From positions 496,001 through 560,000 of the forward strand of contig JBAGRR010000001.1 in assembly GCA_036924835.1 (NCBI GenBank): 64,000 nt of DNA. Reading direction: 5' to 3'. Position numbers and translations under genes: made by a program. Shown one piece after another: positions 47,062-56,667 of this stretch (positions are counted from its first letter, which is position 1; every line of letters starts with the position of its first letter). Below the pieces are notes generated by a model. That model did not search any database. It worked only from the letters and a program-made list of their open reading frames with translations, and was not told the DNA's origin. This stretch comes from Nitrobacteraceae bacterium AZCC 1564. GTDB taxonomy: Bacteria > Pseudomonadota > Alphaproteobacteria > Rhizobiales > Xanthobacteraceae.

Positions 47062-47074
47062 AACTGTCCCTCCA

Positions 47075-47974
47075 ATGCACCCTGCCCCTACGTTGCGTCA
47101 GCTCCGGTTCCTGGTCGCCGTCACCGACCAATGCCATTTCGGCCGAGCAGCGCAGGACTGCCTTGTGACCCAATCGACGCTGAGCGCAGGTATCCAGGAC
47201 ATGGAAGATCTGCTCGGGGTTCGCCTGCTGGAACGCACGCGTCGTTCCGTAGCGCCCACAGTCATCGGAAAAGAAATCGCTGAGCGGGCGCGAGAAATCC
47301 TCAGACATGTCGAGGATCTGACCCATCTTGCCAGGGCGGCTCAGGATCCCATGTCGGGACCGCTGGTGCTCGGAGTTATTCCCACGATCGGCCCCTTTTT
47401 AGTGCCGCGCGTCATGCCAGCGCTGCGCGAAGCCTTTCCGAAGCTGAAGCTCTATCTTCACGAGGAGCAGACGGCCCGTCTCCTGGAACAGCTCGACGCG
47501 GGCGAAATCGATGCCGCTATCATCGCGCTGCCCTATGCTCTGAACAGCGTGGAAATTGCGGAGATTGGACTGGACCCTTTCTGGGTGGTCTGTCCGTCCG
47601 ACCATCGGCTGGCTCGGGCTGGAGTCGTCAATCTGCGCGACATTGCTGCGGAGGATGTCCTTCTTCTCAAGGAAGGGCATTGCATGCGGGACCACGCACT
47701 GGCGGCGTGCTCCCTTGAAGGTGCGCGCCGGAACACCGCATTCCAGGGCACCAGCCTTTATACGCTTGTGCAGATGGTCGCGAATGGTCTTGGCGTCACC
47801 CTGCTGCCTCAGATGGCGTTGGATTCCGGCATTCTGCGCGGCCTTCCGCTTTCCGTCGTGCCGTTCGAAGGCGAGGCGCCATTGCGGCGAATCTGCCTCG
47901 TTTGGCGCCGCGCGATGGGACGCAAGGAAACATTCCAGAACCTCGCCAATGGCCTTAGGCGAATGTGGTCCTAA
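47075..47974 (+). CDS. oxyR: Hydrogen-peroxide-sensing LysR regulator OxyR
   Basis: 299-aa LysR-family activator. The N-terminal winged helix-turn-helix covers residues ~1-65 ([34 protein letters not shown]). The effector domain has [20 protein letters not shown] with Cys203 and Cys212, nine residues apart as for Cys199 and Cys208 of E. coli OxyR, so disulfide-based peroxide sensing should be intact. [20 protein letters not shown] is the usual C-terminal signature. It is divergent from ahpC, the standard target, with a palindromic site between. Confidence 0.95.
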   Translation: MHPAPTLRQLRFLVAVTDQCHFGRAAQDCLVTQSTLSAGIQDMEDLLGVRLLERTRRSVAPTVIGKEIAERAREILRHVEDLTHLARAAQDPMSGPLVLGVIPTIGPFLVPRVMPALREAFPKLKLYLHEEQTARLLEQLDAGEIDAAIIALPYALNSVEIAEIGLDPFWVVCPSDHRLARAGVVNLRDIAAEDVLLLKEGHCMRDHALAACSLEGARRNTAFQGTSLYTLVQMVANGLGVTLLPQMALDSGILRGLPLSVVPFEGEAPLRRICLVWRRAMGRKETFQNLANGLRRMWS

Positions 47975-48007
47975 AATCGGCCTGCTGATTGCTTCCCATA
48001 GGTTGGC

Positions 48008-50425
48008 CTAGAAAGACGGCCCGGCGGTGAAATTGAAAGGCTGCACCACATCGTAGGCGGCCTTGCTAAGCGGCACCGCGTAGCTCGCCGTGAGTGCGCC
48101 AAATGGCGACGCCCAGGTCAAGCCGACGCCGACCGAAGAGCGCACGATATTAGAATTAGCAATCTGCGCCGTCTGGCCGGAGAAGGTGGTCGGCCCTTTA
48201 TAGCCGAAGACGCTGCCGGCATCGACAAAGGCTGACGCCTTGAGGCCGTATTCATTGGGAACGCCCGGGATTCCGGTCTGCAGTTCACCGGTGGTGGCCC
48301 AGTACATACTTCCGCCGACATTGTCCATCGTCGAGCCGGCGGTCAGGTCGCGCGGACCAAAACCGCTTGGTGCAAAACCGCGCACCATGCTGGGACCGCC
48401 GAAAAAGCTGTTCATCAGCGGCACCTGTTGGCCGCCCCAGCCAGTGATGTAGCCGCCTTGTCCGCGGACCATGGCGACGAGGTCGTTGCCAAGCGACCGG
48501 TAATAGCGCACGTCCTCCGACGTCCGCAGGAACTTTACGTCACCGCCCAACCCCGCCAGATCCTGTCGAAGCTGTGAGTTGATGCCGCTGGTCGGCAGCT
48601 TGTTGTTGTCGAGCGTGTTGTAAGAGACGGTATCGCCGACCGCCGAGACGAGCTGCCGCCCGGCCGCCGCAGCATCTCGGACTGGCAGCGACACCGTCGC
48701 GCCCGATGCGTTCGGTGACAGCGAAACTTTCTGATCATAAAGCCCGTAGCGCCACAGAACGCTGGTCTGTTCAGTGATCGGCGTGCCCAGCGAGAGATTC
48801 ATGCCATAGGCGTCGCTGCCATAGGATTGGTAGGGACTGGCAAAGCTCTGCCGGTAGAACAGTTCGCCTCCCGCCGAGACGTGATTGCCGAAGATATCGG
48901 GATTGGTGGCCGACAGCGCCGCGCCCTGCGCGTACTGGCCGTAACTCACCGTCGCCTGCACGGCATTCCCCGTGCCATAGAAATTGCGATCGCCGACCTT
49001 GACCTCCGCCAGCAGCCCATCGACGGTCGAGTAGCCGCCGGAAACAGAAAGGTCGCCGGTCGCTTGGTCGACAGCCTCGACGTCGAGCACGACGCGATCG
49101 GATACCGAACCGGGCTTCGTCGTGATCTTGACTGTCTTGAAGTAGTTCAAGTTCTTCAGCCGCCGCTCGGCGCGGTCGATCAGCGTCTTGTTGTAGGCGT
49201 CGCCCTCGGCGACATCGAATTCGCGTCGGATCACGTAGTCGCGGGTGCGCGTATTGCCGTGAATCTCGATACGCTCGACATAGCTTCGCCTGCCCTCGTC
49301 AATCACGAACGTCACATCGATGCGGCGAGCCTCCGCATTTCGGACTGTGCGCGGCACGGCATGCGCGAAGGGGTAGCCGAGCTTCGCCATTTCGATGGCG
49401 AGCGCTTCGCTGGTCTTGTCCAGCGCGCTACCGTCGAACACCGCACCGCTGCGAGCCAACAGCAAGCGGCGGAGCTTTTCTGTCTCCAACCCCGGCACGT
49501 TGCAGGCAATGCCGATGTCGCCGAAATGATACGACTGTCCTTCGTCGATCGTGAACGTCAAGGTGAACCCCTTGGCGGCGGGATCGTACTCTGCCCGCGG
49601 ATCCGCGACGCTAACGTCGGCATAGCCATGGTTGCGATAATACTTCCGCAGTTGCTCTCGGTCGTCGTTGACGCGATCGGGGTCATAGACGTCGCTGCCG
49701 GTCAGGAAGGTCAGCAGCGACGACGCCGAGGTCTTGATCACCGCGTTGAGCTGGCGGTTGCCGAAGGCGTGGTTGCCGACGAAATTGATCGTCTTCACCG
49801 GGGTCTTTTTGCCTTCGGTGATGGAGTAAACGAGATCGACCCGGTCGCTGCCGCGGTCGATGATCTGCGGCACCACGCTGACATCGTTGCGTCCGGCGTG
49901 GCGGTAAGCCTCCAAGATCCGGCCGACATCCTCCTGCACGGTTGCTCGCTGCAACGAGCCGCGCGCCTTGGATTGGACGACGGCGGTAAGGTCGGCATCT
50001 TTGATTTTCTTGTTGCCCTCGAAGGCGACGCGTTCGAGCACCTTGGCTTCGGTCAGATGCACAATAAGCCCCGCGCCGGCGCGCTCGATCTTCACATCGT
50101 CGTACAGGCCGGTGGCGATCAGTGCCTTGAGGGCCGCATCGCGCGCGACCTCATCATAGCGCCCGTCTGCGTTGGGACGGAAATAGGAGCGGACGCTATC
50201 GCTGTCGGTGCGGCGATTGCCCTCGACGGTGATGGTTTCGCGTGCGGCGGAACCGTTCTCAGCGGCGAAGGTCGGCGCCACAGACAGGCCGGCTGTCACC
50301 GCAGCAAGCAGCACTGCCGCAGTAACATGCGACCGGCCGCATCGCCGGCCGGAGGCCTTACCTTTGCTCGTCACGTCCGCCTGTCCCTTATTGACAGGGC
50401 CGATCGAATTGCCTGGGCGGGGCAA
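48008..50425 (-). CDS. Stand-alone BamA-family outer-membrane assembly protein (paralogue)
   Basis: 805 aa with a signal peptide (AAVLLAAVTAGLSVAPTFAA). About five POTRA domains occupy residues ~60-430 (ITVEGNRRTDSDSVRSYF; VAFEGNKKIKDADL; INFVGNHAFGNRQL; IEIHGNTRTRDYVI), followed by the 16-strand Omp85 barrel with the lid-lock motif MVRGFAPSGFGPRD (VRGF) and a C-terminal barrel signal ending in Phe (FNFTAGPSF). It is full-length BamA architecture but lies outside the usual rseP-bamA-lpxD cluster, converging on oxyR, so it is probably a second copy dedicated to certain substrates. It could also be the sole BamA in a rearranged genome. Confidence 0.9.
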   Translation of the reverse strand: MPRPGNSIGPVNKGQADVTSKGKASGRRCGRSHVTAAVLLAAVTAGLSVAPTFAAENGSAARETITVEGNRRTDSDSVRSYFRPNADGRYDEVARDAALKALIATGLYDDVKIERAGAGLIVHLTEAKVLERVAFEGNKKIKDADLTAVVQSKARGSLQRATVQEDVGRILEAYRHAGRNDVSVVPQIIDRGSDRVDLVYSITEGKKTPVKTINFVGNHAFGNRQLNAVIKTSASSLLTFLTGSDVYDPDRVNDDREQLRKYYRNHGYADVSVADPRAEYDPAAKGFTLTFTIDEGQSYHFGDIGIACNVPGLETEKLRRLLLARSGAVFDGSALDKTSEALAIEMAKLGYPFAHAVPRTVRNAEARRIDVTFVIDEGRRSYVERIEIHGNTRTRDYVIRREFDVAEGDAYNKTLIDRAERRLKNLNYFKTVKITTKPGSVSDRVVLDVEAVDQATGDLSVSGGYSTVDGLLAEVKVGDRNFYGTGNAVQATVSYGQYAQGAALSATNPDIFGNHVSAGGELFYRQSFASPYQSYGSDAYGMNLSLGTPITEQTSVLWRYGLYDQKVSLSPNASGATVSLPVRDAAAAGRQLVSAVGDTVSYNTLDNNKLPTSGINSQLRQDLAGLGGDVKFLRTSEDVRYYRSLGNDLVAMVRGQGGYITGWGGQQVPLMNSFFGGPSMVRGFAPSGFGPRDLTAGSTMDNVGGSMYWATTGELQTGIPGVPNEYGLKASAFVDAGSVFGYKGPTTFSGQTAQIANSNIVRSSVGVGLTWASPFGALTASYAVPLSKAAYDVVQPFNFTAGPSF

Positions 50426-50593
50426 AAGAATGTCGGAGACTGGGAGAGTTGCGGGCCAATCATTAGCTCCGCCGCAATTTCGACGCGTTGCCGAACCGTC
50501 CGCTCCCTAAATCATTCGCATAGCTGCTTCAAATACTTATTAGCCAAACGGCAGGCAGGTTCGTTGCCGTCGACCTTCTAAGGCCGCGAACGC

Positions 50594-50760
50594 CTAGTGT
50601 GGTGGTTCAGAGGTTCGCTTCATTTTCTCCGCGCGTCGTTCAAGCGAACTTCTGAACCTGAACCACACTAGAATCATAGGATTGCTAGTGTCCTTTCGAA
50701 TCCGAGGTTCGCTACGGGATGCGCTCCATTATGAGGCGAACTTCGGATTCAGGACACTAG
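50594..50760 (-). repeat. Bipartite hairpin element, class I, copy 9 (reverse orientation)
   Basis: Hairpins 50594-50671 (CTAGTGTGG; inner GGTTCAGAGGTTCGC) and 50685-50760 (CTAGTGTCC; inner GAATCCGAGGTTCGC). The 13-bp spacer AATCATAGGATTG, read in reverse, is CAATCCTATGATT. Both hairpins share the GAGGTTCGC core. It ends 12 bp upstream of the start codon of the next gene, just before that gene's ribosome-binding site. Confidence 0.94.
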
Positions 50761-50772
50761 CGGGAGCTTCAC

Positions 50773-51825
50773 ATGCGTATCGTCACCCTCGCAGCCATTT
50801 CCTTCTTCCTGAGCCAGTGCGTCTCAGCCACGGCCGCCCCGGAGATCGATCCGCGCGCCTCGCTCGGCGTGGTCCAGCAGTGGATCTACAATTACCGCGC
50901 CAAGCCCGACTACGCCCGTGTGCCGGCCGCAGTGCGCGTCCTGTTCCACTCGCAGACTTTCCGGGAGCCAGAGAATGCCGGGATCTATCTCGGCTTCATT
51001 GCGGGAGCGATCGGATCGAAGCCCGCCAAGGCCGAACAGCTTGTCAAAAGCTTCTTTCCGGTACCGCCGGAGGACGAATGGGTGATCGTCCGTGCCATCG
51101 CTTATTCGGGGCTGCCTGACTGGCGGAATCTGCTGCGCAGGATCGCGCCGAAAATGCCGGCGCGCCGCGCGATGATCAACGCTTATCTCTCCAGCAAGCT
51201 GCCAACGCTGTCCGAAATTCCGCTGGAGCAGACAAAGCCGGGTATGCTCGACAAGCTGCGCGGCGTCTTCACCAAAAATCCTTTTGCCAAGGAAGAGAAG
51301 AAGCTCGACATGACGCTCACCTATGCTGGCAATCAGGATCTGCTGGACACACTATGGGGCTACTACTTCGCGACGGGCTCGCATCTGCCGATCTACCGCA
51401 TCATGCAGATGCTGCCCTGGTCGAAAAGCCGCGACACCGTCGACAAGCTGACGGTCGGCAGCATGGCGCGCTACACGCTCTCAAGCTATGCGGTTCGTGA
51501 CGCGAGCTTGCGCGAATTCCTGCGCAGCGAGTTGCCGAAACAACCTGCGGCGATCAAGGGACCGCTCGCGGAAGTGATCGAGGCAGCTGACACCGTGCAG
51601 CTCGCAGCCGTGCGCAAGGATGCGCTTGCCGCGGTGGAAGAGCTCAAGACCAAGGGATCGGACGCGCGGCGCAATCTTGATTTCTGGGGCCAGGTCGGCG
51701 TGGGCGCAGTGGCGCTCGGCTGTGTGTCGGCGGCAGCGCTCGGCCAGGTCGCAGTCGGCATCCCCTGCATCATCGGTGGCTCTGCCTCCCAGGGCCTGCT
51801 GTCTTTCTGGGAAAAGCAGCAGTGA
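50773..51825 (+). CDS. Exported protein of unknown function
   Basis: 350 aa with a signal peptide (VTLAAISFFLSQCVSATA, cleavage near ATAA). The body is all-helical, with residues ~25-260 rich in Leu, Arg and Lys and short helical repeats resembling a peptide- or protein-binding superhelix (no TPR consensus). A Gly/Ala hydrophobic segment near the C-terminus (VGVGAVALGCVSAAALGQVA, ~308-335) could be a membrane anchor or glycine hairpin. I do not recognise the family. GGGAG at 50762-50766 is the ribosome-binding site, immediately after a repeat element, so the transcript either starts within the repeat or carries its hairpins in the leader. Confidence 0.8.
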   Translation: MRIVTLAAISFFLSQCVSATAAPEIDPRASLGVVQQWIYNYRAKPDYARVPAAVRVLFHSQTFREPENAGIYLGFIAGAIGSKPAKAEQLVKSFFPVPPEDEWVIVRAIAYSGLPDWRNLLRRIAPKMPARRAMINAYLSSKLPTLSEIPLEQTKPGMLDKLRGVFTKNPFAKEEKKLDMTLTYAGNQDLLDTLWGYYFATGSHLPIYRIMQMLPWSKSRDTVDKLTVGSMARYTLSSYAVRDASLREFLRSELPKQPAAIKGPLAEVIEAADTVQLAAVRKDALAAVEELKTKGSDARRNLDFWGQVGVGAVALGCVSAAALGQVAVGIPCIIGGSASQGLLSFWEKQQ

Positions 51826-51926
51826 TCAGCCCAAATTAGCAGCTCCACTCATTTTTATGTCCGCTAAAACCAGCTTGGTCTAACCAACGAGAGGCGCGAG
51901 CGACCAGAGCGAGCGAAGTTGGCTAC

Positions 51927-52092
51927 CTCGTGGTCCGGTTCTCACGTTCGCATCCCGCTTTGGTGGGCACTGTTGCGAACGTGAGAATCGAAGGACCACG
52001 AGCAGCTATATAATTCGAGTGGAGCTCGGGATTTAACGTTCGCATCGCGAACTCGCGGCAAGCAGGGGCGAACGTCAAATCCGCTCCACTCG
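51927..52092 (-). repeat. Bipartite hairpin element, class II, copy 10 (reverse orientation)
   Basis: Hairpins 51927-52002 (CTCGTGGTCC) and 52016-52092 (CGAGTGGAG), 13-bp spacer CAGCTATATAATT. Its reverse complement differs from copy 1 at about 5 of 77 and 4 of 76 positions in the two hairpins. The flank TTCGCGTGAAGAAAACGCG and the other flank with CGAGCGAAGT are also shared with copy 1, so the whole composite was duplicated or both inserted in the same older repeat. Confidence 0.93.
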
Positions 52093-52273
52093 TTCGCGTG
52101 AAGAAAACGCGTCAAAACAAGAATTGAGCTTCGGTTCTGATTCAATCAGAACCGAATATGCTCTACTCGTCCCGCCTCTCTTGTTGCCCGGGTTTGAAAT
52201 TTACCTGCTCTCATCGCGACGCGAAACGATCGATCATCACTGACAAAACGACAGCGAGGCCTACTCCCGGAGC

Positions 52274-55200
52274 TTACGCTGCATGCTCCGCCCTCTTCTT
52301 CCGGCCTCGACCCAAGCGTTTCTTGGCCGCCTCGCGCATGCGCTGGAAGATGACGTAGAGCATCGGGATCAGGAAGATTCCGATCGAACTCGCTGCGAGC
52401 ATACCGCCGAATACGGCCGTACCGACACCGCGACGGCTGAGCTGGGCGGCGCCGGTGGCGAACACCAGCGGCACCAGTCCGAGAATGAAAGCGATCGATG
52501 TCATCATCACTGCGCGGAAGCGCATCTGCGCGCCGAGAATGGCCGCACGTTCAATCGTCTCGCCCGCCTCGCGCTGCTCCTTGGCGAATTCAACGATCAG
52601 GATGCCGTTCTTCGCCGCCAGGGCGATCAGGACGACCAAACCGATCTGGCCATAGAGGTCCAGGCTTAAGCCAGAAAGCTTGATGGCGACGTAGGACCCC
52701 AGAACACCGATGACAACCGAAAGCAAAACCGGGATTGGAATGGTCCAGCTTTCGTAGAGCGCGACGAGGAAGAGATAGGCGAACAGCACGGCGAGCGACA
52801 TGATCAGGCCGGTCTGGCCCGAAGCCGCTTGCTCCTGATAGGCGGTGCCGGTCCATTCAAAACTGTATCCCGGCGGCAACGTTTTCCCGGAAACCTCAGC
52901 CATCGCCGCGAGTGCCGTACCGGACGACACGCCGGGCGCCGGACCGCCGTTGATCGTGATCGCGCGGTAGTTGTTATAGCGCGTGATCACCTGCGGCCCG
53001 GTCTGGAACTTGAGGCTGGCGATCGAACGAATTGGGACCATCTGCCCCGTATTGTTGCGTACGTAGATCTGCCAGATATCGGGAATATCTCTGCGGTTGC
53101 TCGCATCGCCTTGGACGTTCACCTGCCAGGTACGGCCCAGCATGTTGAAGTTGTTGACGTAGATTCCACCTAGCGTCGCCTGCAACGCAGTGAAGACGTC
53201 ACTCATGTTGAGACCGAGCGCCTGCGCCTTGGCGCGATCGATGTCGAGATAAAGCGAAGGGTTGCTAGCTGTGAACGTCGAGAAGACGCGCGTCATGCGC
53301 GGATCCGCGTTGGCCGCGGCGATGAGCCCGCCCATCACGCTGCTCATCGCTGAGGGATCCTGGCCCTCAAGTGCTTCGAGAACGTATTCGAAACCACCTC
53401 CCGTGGAGAGACCAATGATCGGTGGCAGATTGAACGCGACGACATTAGCATCACGGATCTGCTGTCCCGCACCGAACACCTTGCGGATCACCGCCTGCGC
53501 GGAATCGACCGCTGCCGTTCGATCAGCGAAGGGCTTCATTCGCGCGACAACGAAGGCGTTGTTCGGCAGGTTGCCACCGTCGAGCAGCGAAAAGCCGATG
53601 ATCGAGAGGGTGTGCTCGATCGACGGAATTCCTTTTAAGATGTTCTCGACACGCTTGGTCACCTCGCTGGTGCGCGCCACGGATGCACCGTCCGGCAACT
53701 GCACCATCACGAAGAACGCCCCCTGATCCTCTTCCGGGATGAAGCCGGTCGGCGTCAGGCGTGATATTCCAAAAATGCCGCCGGCAAACACCGCAACCGC
53801 GACCAACGCAAAGATCGCAACACGCAACAGGCGCCGGACCGCCCCGGCATAGCGGTCGCGTGTCCAGTCGATCGCGCCCAGCACCTTCGCCATGAAACCG
53901 CGTCGCGGACCGTGATGCGGACGCAGGAATACCGCGCAGAGTGCCGGCGACAGTGTCAACGCGTTCAGCGCGGAGATCAGCATCGCTGCACTGATGGTGA
54001 CGGCAAATTGACGGAATAGTGTGCCCGAGATGCCGGGAATAAACGCCACAGGCACGAACACGGACAACAGCACCAACGTGATCGCAATAATGGGCGCCGT
54101 AATCTGCGCCATCGCCTTCTTGGTGGCTTCGGCCGGAGACAAGTCCGGCTCCTCCTCCATGACGCGTTCGACGTTTTCGACCACGACGATCGCATCGTCG
54201 ACCACGATGCCAATCGCGAGCACCATCGCGAGCAAGGATACCGTGTTCGCCGAGTACCCCATTGCCAGTAGGACAGCGAAGGCACCGATGAGGCTGACGG
54301 GCACTGCAACGGTTGGAATAATGGTGGCCCGGAGACTGCCCAGGAACAGATACACCACGATGACCACGAGCACGAACGCTTCGCCGAGCGTCTTCAGAAC
54401 TTCAAAAATGGTGTCGGTGACGAATGTCGTGGTGTCAAATTGAACCAGATACTTCATGCCTTGAGGAAAGCGAGAAGACAGGTTCTGCAGCGTTTTCTGA
54501 ACGGCGGCGGCGGTCGTCACCGCGTTGGCGCCCGGCGCGAGGTAGATACCGATGCCGACGCCGGGACGGCCGTCAATGCGGGATTCGCTGTCCAGATTCT
54601 GGGCGCCGATCTCAACCCGGGCGACATCCTTCACGCGCAGCAACGAACCATCTGGATTGGCACGCAGGACAATCTCTCCAAACTGTTCAGGTGTGGCGAG
54701 TCTGCCCTGGGTTTGTAGATTGAACTGGAACTGCTGATCTTCGCTGATCGGTCGCGCACCGATGCGACCTACCGGAGCCTGCACGCTCTGCGCTCGGATC
54801 GCGTTGACAACATCGGACGGCGCGAGATTGAGGCTGGTCAGACGTTGCGTATCGAACCAGATCCGCATCGAATAATTCATCTTTGCGAACAGGCTCGCCT
54901 GGCCAACGCCAGGCGTACGCGAGATGGCGTCGAGCACATTGACGATCGCGTAGTTCGTAATGAAGATGGGATCCTGATCCTTTGCCTCGCTGTAAAGGAT
55001 CACGAATTGCAGCACCGCCGATGACTTCTTCTGAACAGTCAGACCCTGGAGCTGGACTTCCGGGGGAAGCTGCGCCAAAGCCGCCTGCACGCGGTTGTTG
55101 ACGTTCACCGTGTTGATGTCGGGGTTGGAGCCGAGCGCGAAGCTGACGGTGAGCGAGTAGCTGCCGTCGTTGCCGCTGTTCGACTTCATGTAGAGCATCT

Positions 55201-55423
55201 TGTCGACGCCCACGACCTGAGCCTCGAGCGGCTGTGCGACGCTGCTTTCCACCACGGAAGCGGAGGCGCCTGGGAAGGTGCCGTTGACCGTTACCTGCGG
55301 CGGAACGATGTCGGGGAACTGCGCGACGGGGATCTGGGTCAGCGCCAGCAAACCTGCGATCGTGATGACGAACGCTATAACGATCGCAAGGCGCGGGCGA
55401 TCAACGAAGACAGAGGAAATCAT
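52274..55423 (-). CDS. RND efflux permease, HAE1 family
   Basis: Inner-membrane proton-driven drug exporter, 1049 aa, of the AcrB/MexF type. It opens with [20 protein letters not shown]; the proton-relay Asp pair is in [20 protein letters not shown] (TM4), and [20 protein letters not shown] and the second-half repeat ([19 protein letters not shown]) are intact. It pairs with the adaptor just upstream (start overlaps the adaptor stop by 4 bp) and needs a TolC-like outer-membrane channel encoded elsewhere, as none is present here. Substrates are unknown. A fragment matching its last ~30 residues lies at 42544-42636. Confidence 0.96.
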   Translation of the reverse strand: MISSVFVDRPRLAIVIAFVITIAGLLALTQIPVAQFPDIVPPQVTVNGTFPGASASVVESSVAQPLEAQVVGVDKMLYMKSNSGNDGSYSLTVSFALGSNPDINTVNVNNRVQAALAQLPPEVQLQGLTVQKKSSAVLQFVILYSEAKDQDPIFITNYAIVNVLDAISRTPGVGQASLFAKMNYSMRIWFDTQRLTSLNLAPSDVVNAIRAQSVQAPVGRIGARPISEDQQFQFNLQTQGRLATPEQFGEIVLRANPDGSLLRVKDVARVEIGAQNLDSESRIDGRPGVGIGIYLAPGANAVTTAAAVQKTLQNLSSRFPQGMKYLVQFDTTTFVTDTIFEVLKTLGEAFVLVVIVVYLFLGSLRATIIPTVAVPVSLIGAFAVLLAMGYSANTVSLLAMVLAIGIVVDDAIVVVENVERVMEEEPDLSPAEATKKAMAQITAPIIAITLVLLSVFVPVAFIPGISGTLFRQFAVTISAAMLISALNALTLSPALCAVFLRPHHGPRRGFMAKVLGAIDWTRDRYAGAVRRLLRVAIFALVAVAVFAGGIFGISRLTPTGFIPEEDQGAFFVMVQLPDGASVARTSEVTKRVENILKGIPSIEHTLSIIGFSLLDGGNLPNNAFVVARMKPFADRTAAVDSAQAVIRKVFGAGQQIRDANVVAFNLPPIIGLSTGGGFEYVLEALEGQDPSAMSSVMGGLIAAANADPRMTRVFSTFTASNPSLYLDIDRAKAQALGLNMSDVFTALQATLGGIYVNNFNMLGRTWQVNVQGDASNRRDIPDIWQIYVRNNTGQMVPIRSIASLKFQTGPQVITRYNNYRAITINGGPAPGVSSGTALAAMAEVSGKTLPPGYSFEWTGTAYQEQAASGQTGLIMSLAVLFAYLFLVALYESWTIPIPVLLSVVIGVLGSYVAIKLSGLSLDLYGQIGLVVLIALAAKNGILIVEFAKEQREAGETIERAAILGAQMRFRAVMMTSIAFILGLVPLVFATGAAQLSRRGVGTAVFGGMLAASSIGIFLIPMLYVIFQRMREAAKKRLGRGRKKRAEHAA

Positions 55424-56667
55424 TTGCCCGAGCCTTGTGCGTTAGGGGCTGCCGGCTTGTTATCGCTGCCCGGCATCGGCGCCGGCGCGGACGAATTGGG
55501 GTTGGGCGCCGTCTTCAGCATGGCCTGGATTTCCGGTCCAGCAGGTCCGGGACTGACAGGCTGGCCCGGACGCGCACGCTGCAGGCCTTCGGCCACGACC
55601 CTGTCTCCGACCGACAGTCCGCTGATCACGGACGCGACAGTCGCGGTCGATTGACCAAGTTGAATACGACGCTGTTCGACCTTGTTGTCGCTCCCCACGA
55701 GATACACGTAATCGCCTCGCTGATCCGACAAGACAGCGGATCGCGGCACTGCCAAGACTTCAACGGGCTGCACGCCTTCGAGCAGCACCGTCACAAATTC
55801 GCCATCGGTAAGTTCCCGTAGCGAGCTTCCGCTTTTGACGTCCGGAAAGAGCAGCGGATTGGGAATGCGACCTCGAACGAGCAAGGTGTCGGTCGCTTGC
55901 GTGACTGTGTTGCTCGCGAAGTCGAGATGGCCGACCTGATCGTAGGTGCGCCCGTCCGGCAACCTCAGGCGGATCACGACCGCGTCGAAACCTCCCTCCT
56001 TGGCGTATCGGTTGCGCAGTTCGAGGGCTTCGCGCACAGAAATCGGAAATGTCACATACATCGGATCCTGACTGATAATCGTCGTCAAGACGCCCGAACT
56101 TGCACTTACAACATTTCCTTCCGTCACCGCAGTGCGTCCGATACGACCATCGATCGGCGAACGGATATCCGTGTAGTCCAGATTGATCTGCGAGAGACTG
56201 ACCTGCGCTTGGGCAGCCTGCACCTGCGCTTCCAGACTCTTCTGGTTGGCGATTGCGGAATCATAGTTCGATTGCTGACCGGCCGGGCCGCTCAGCAGGG
56301 TGCGTTGGCGCTCCGTGGTCAACCTGGCATTCGTCAGGGTTGCCTCGAGTTGCTCCACCTGAGCCTTCTTAGCGGCGAGATCAGCCTCGAATGGTCCGCG
56401 CTCCAGCCGATAGAGGTGGTCGCCAGCCTTGACCTCCGCACCTTCCTCAAACAGGCGCTTGTCGAGAAACGCCGTGACGCGCGCTACCACATTGACGCGA
56501 TTGATGGCCTCGATGCGGCCCAGAAACTGATTGGTCTCGGTGATGGGACGCTTGGCGACCTCGATGATGCCGACGGCCGGAGGCGCAGCGGATGGCGCTT
56601 GCGCGTGTGCCTCACCGACCAACAGCGCGGCAATCGCTCCGAGCACAATTCTCGTCGTATGGCGCAT
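55420..56667 (-). CDS. RND efflux periplasmic adaptor (membrane fusion protein)
   Basis: 415 aa. Of three consecutive ATG codons, the third (56667) is best spaced from AAGGAG. The signal peptide [16 protein letters not shown] has no lipobox Cys, so the protein is likely soluble or peripherally attached, unlike AcrA. Order: lipoyl/beta-barrel start ([20 protein letters not shown]), alpha-hairpin (~100-165, [20 protein letters not shown]), lipoyl half [20 protein letters not shown], then the beta-barrel and membrane-proximal domains. The tail is Pro/Ala/Asn-rich. First gene of the two-gene efflux operon. Confidence 0.94.
   Translation of the reverse strand: MRHTTRIVLGAIAALLVGEAHAQAPSAAPPAVGIIEVAKRPITETNQFLGRIEAINRVNVVARVTAFLDKRLFEEGAEVKAGDHLYRLERGPFEADLAAKKAQVEQLEATLTNARLTTERQRTLLSGPAGQQSNYDSAIANQKSLEAQVQAAQAQVSLSQINLDYTDIRSPIDGRIGRTAVTEGNVVSASSGVLTTIISQDPMYVTFPISVREALELRNRYAKEGGFDAVVIRLRLPDGRTYDQVGHLDFASNTVTQATDTLLVRGRIPNPLLFPDVKSGSSLRELTDGEFVTVLLEGVQPVEVLAVPRSAVLSDQRGDYVYLVGSDNKVEQRRIQLGQSTATVASVISGLSVGDRVVAEGLQRARPGQPVSPGPAGPEIQAMLKTAPNPNSSAPAPMPGSDNKPAAPNAQGSGK

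Noticed and set aside
48827-50581. 584-residue plus-strand reading frame
   Set aside because: Antisense of the BamA-like gene and without signal or domain features.
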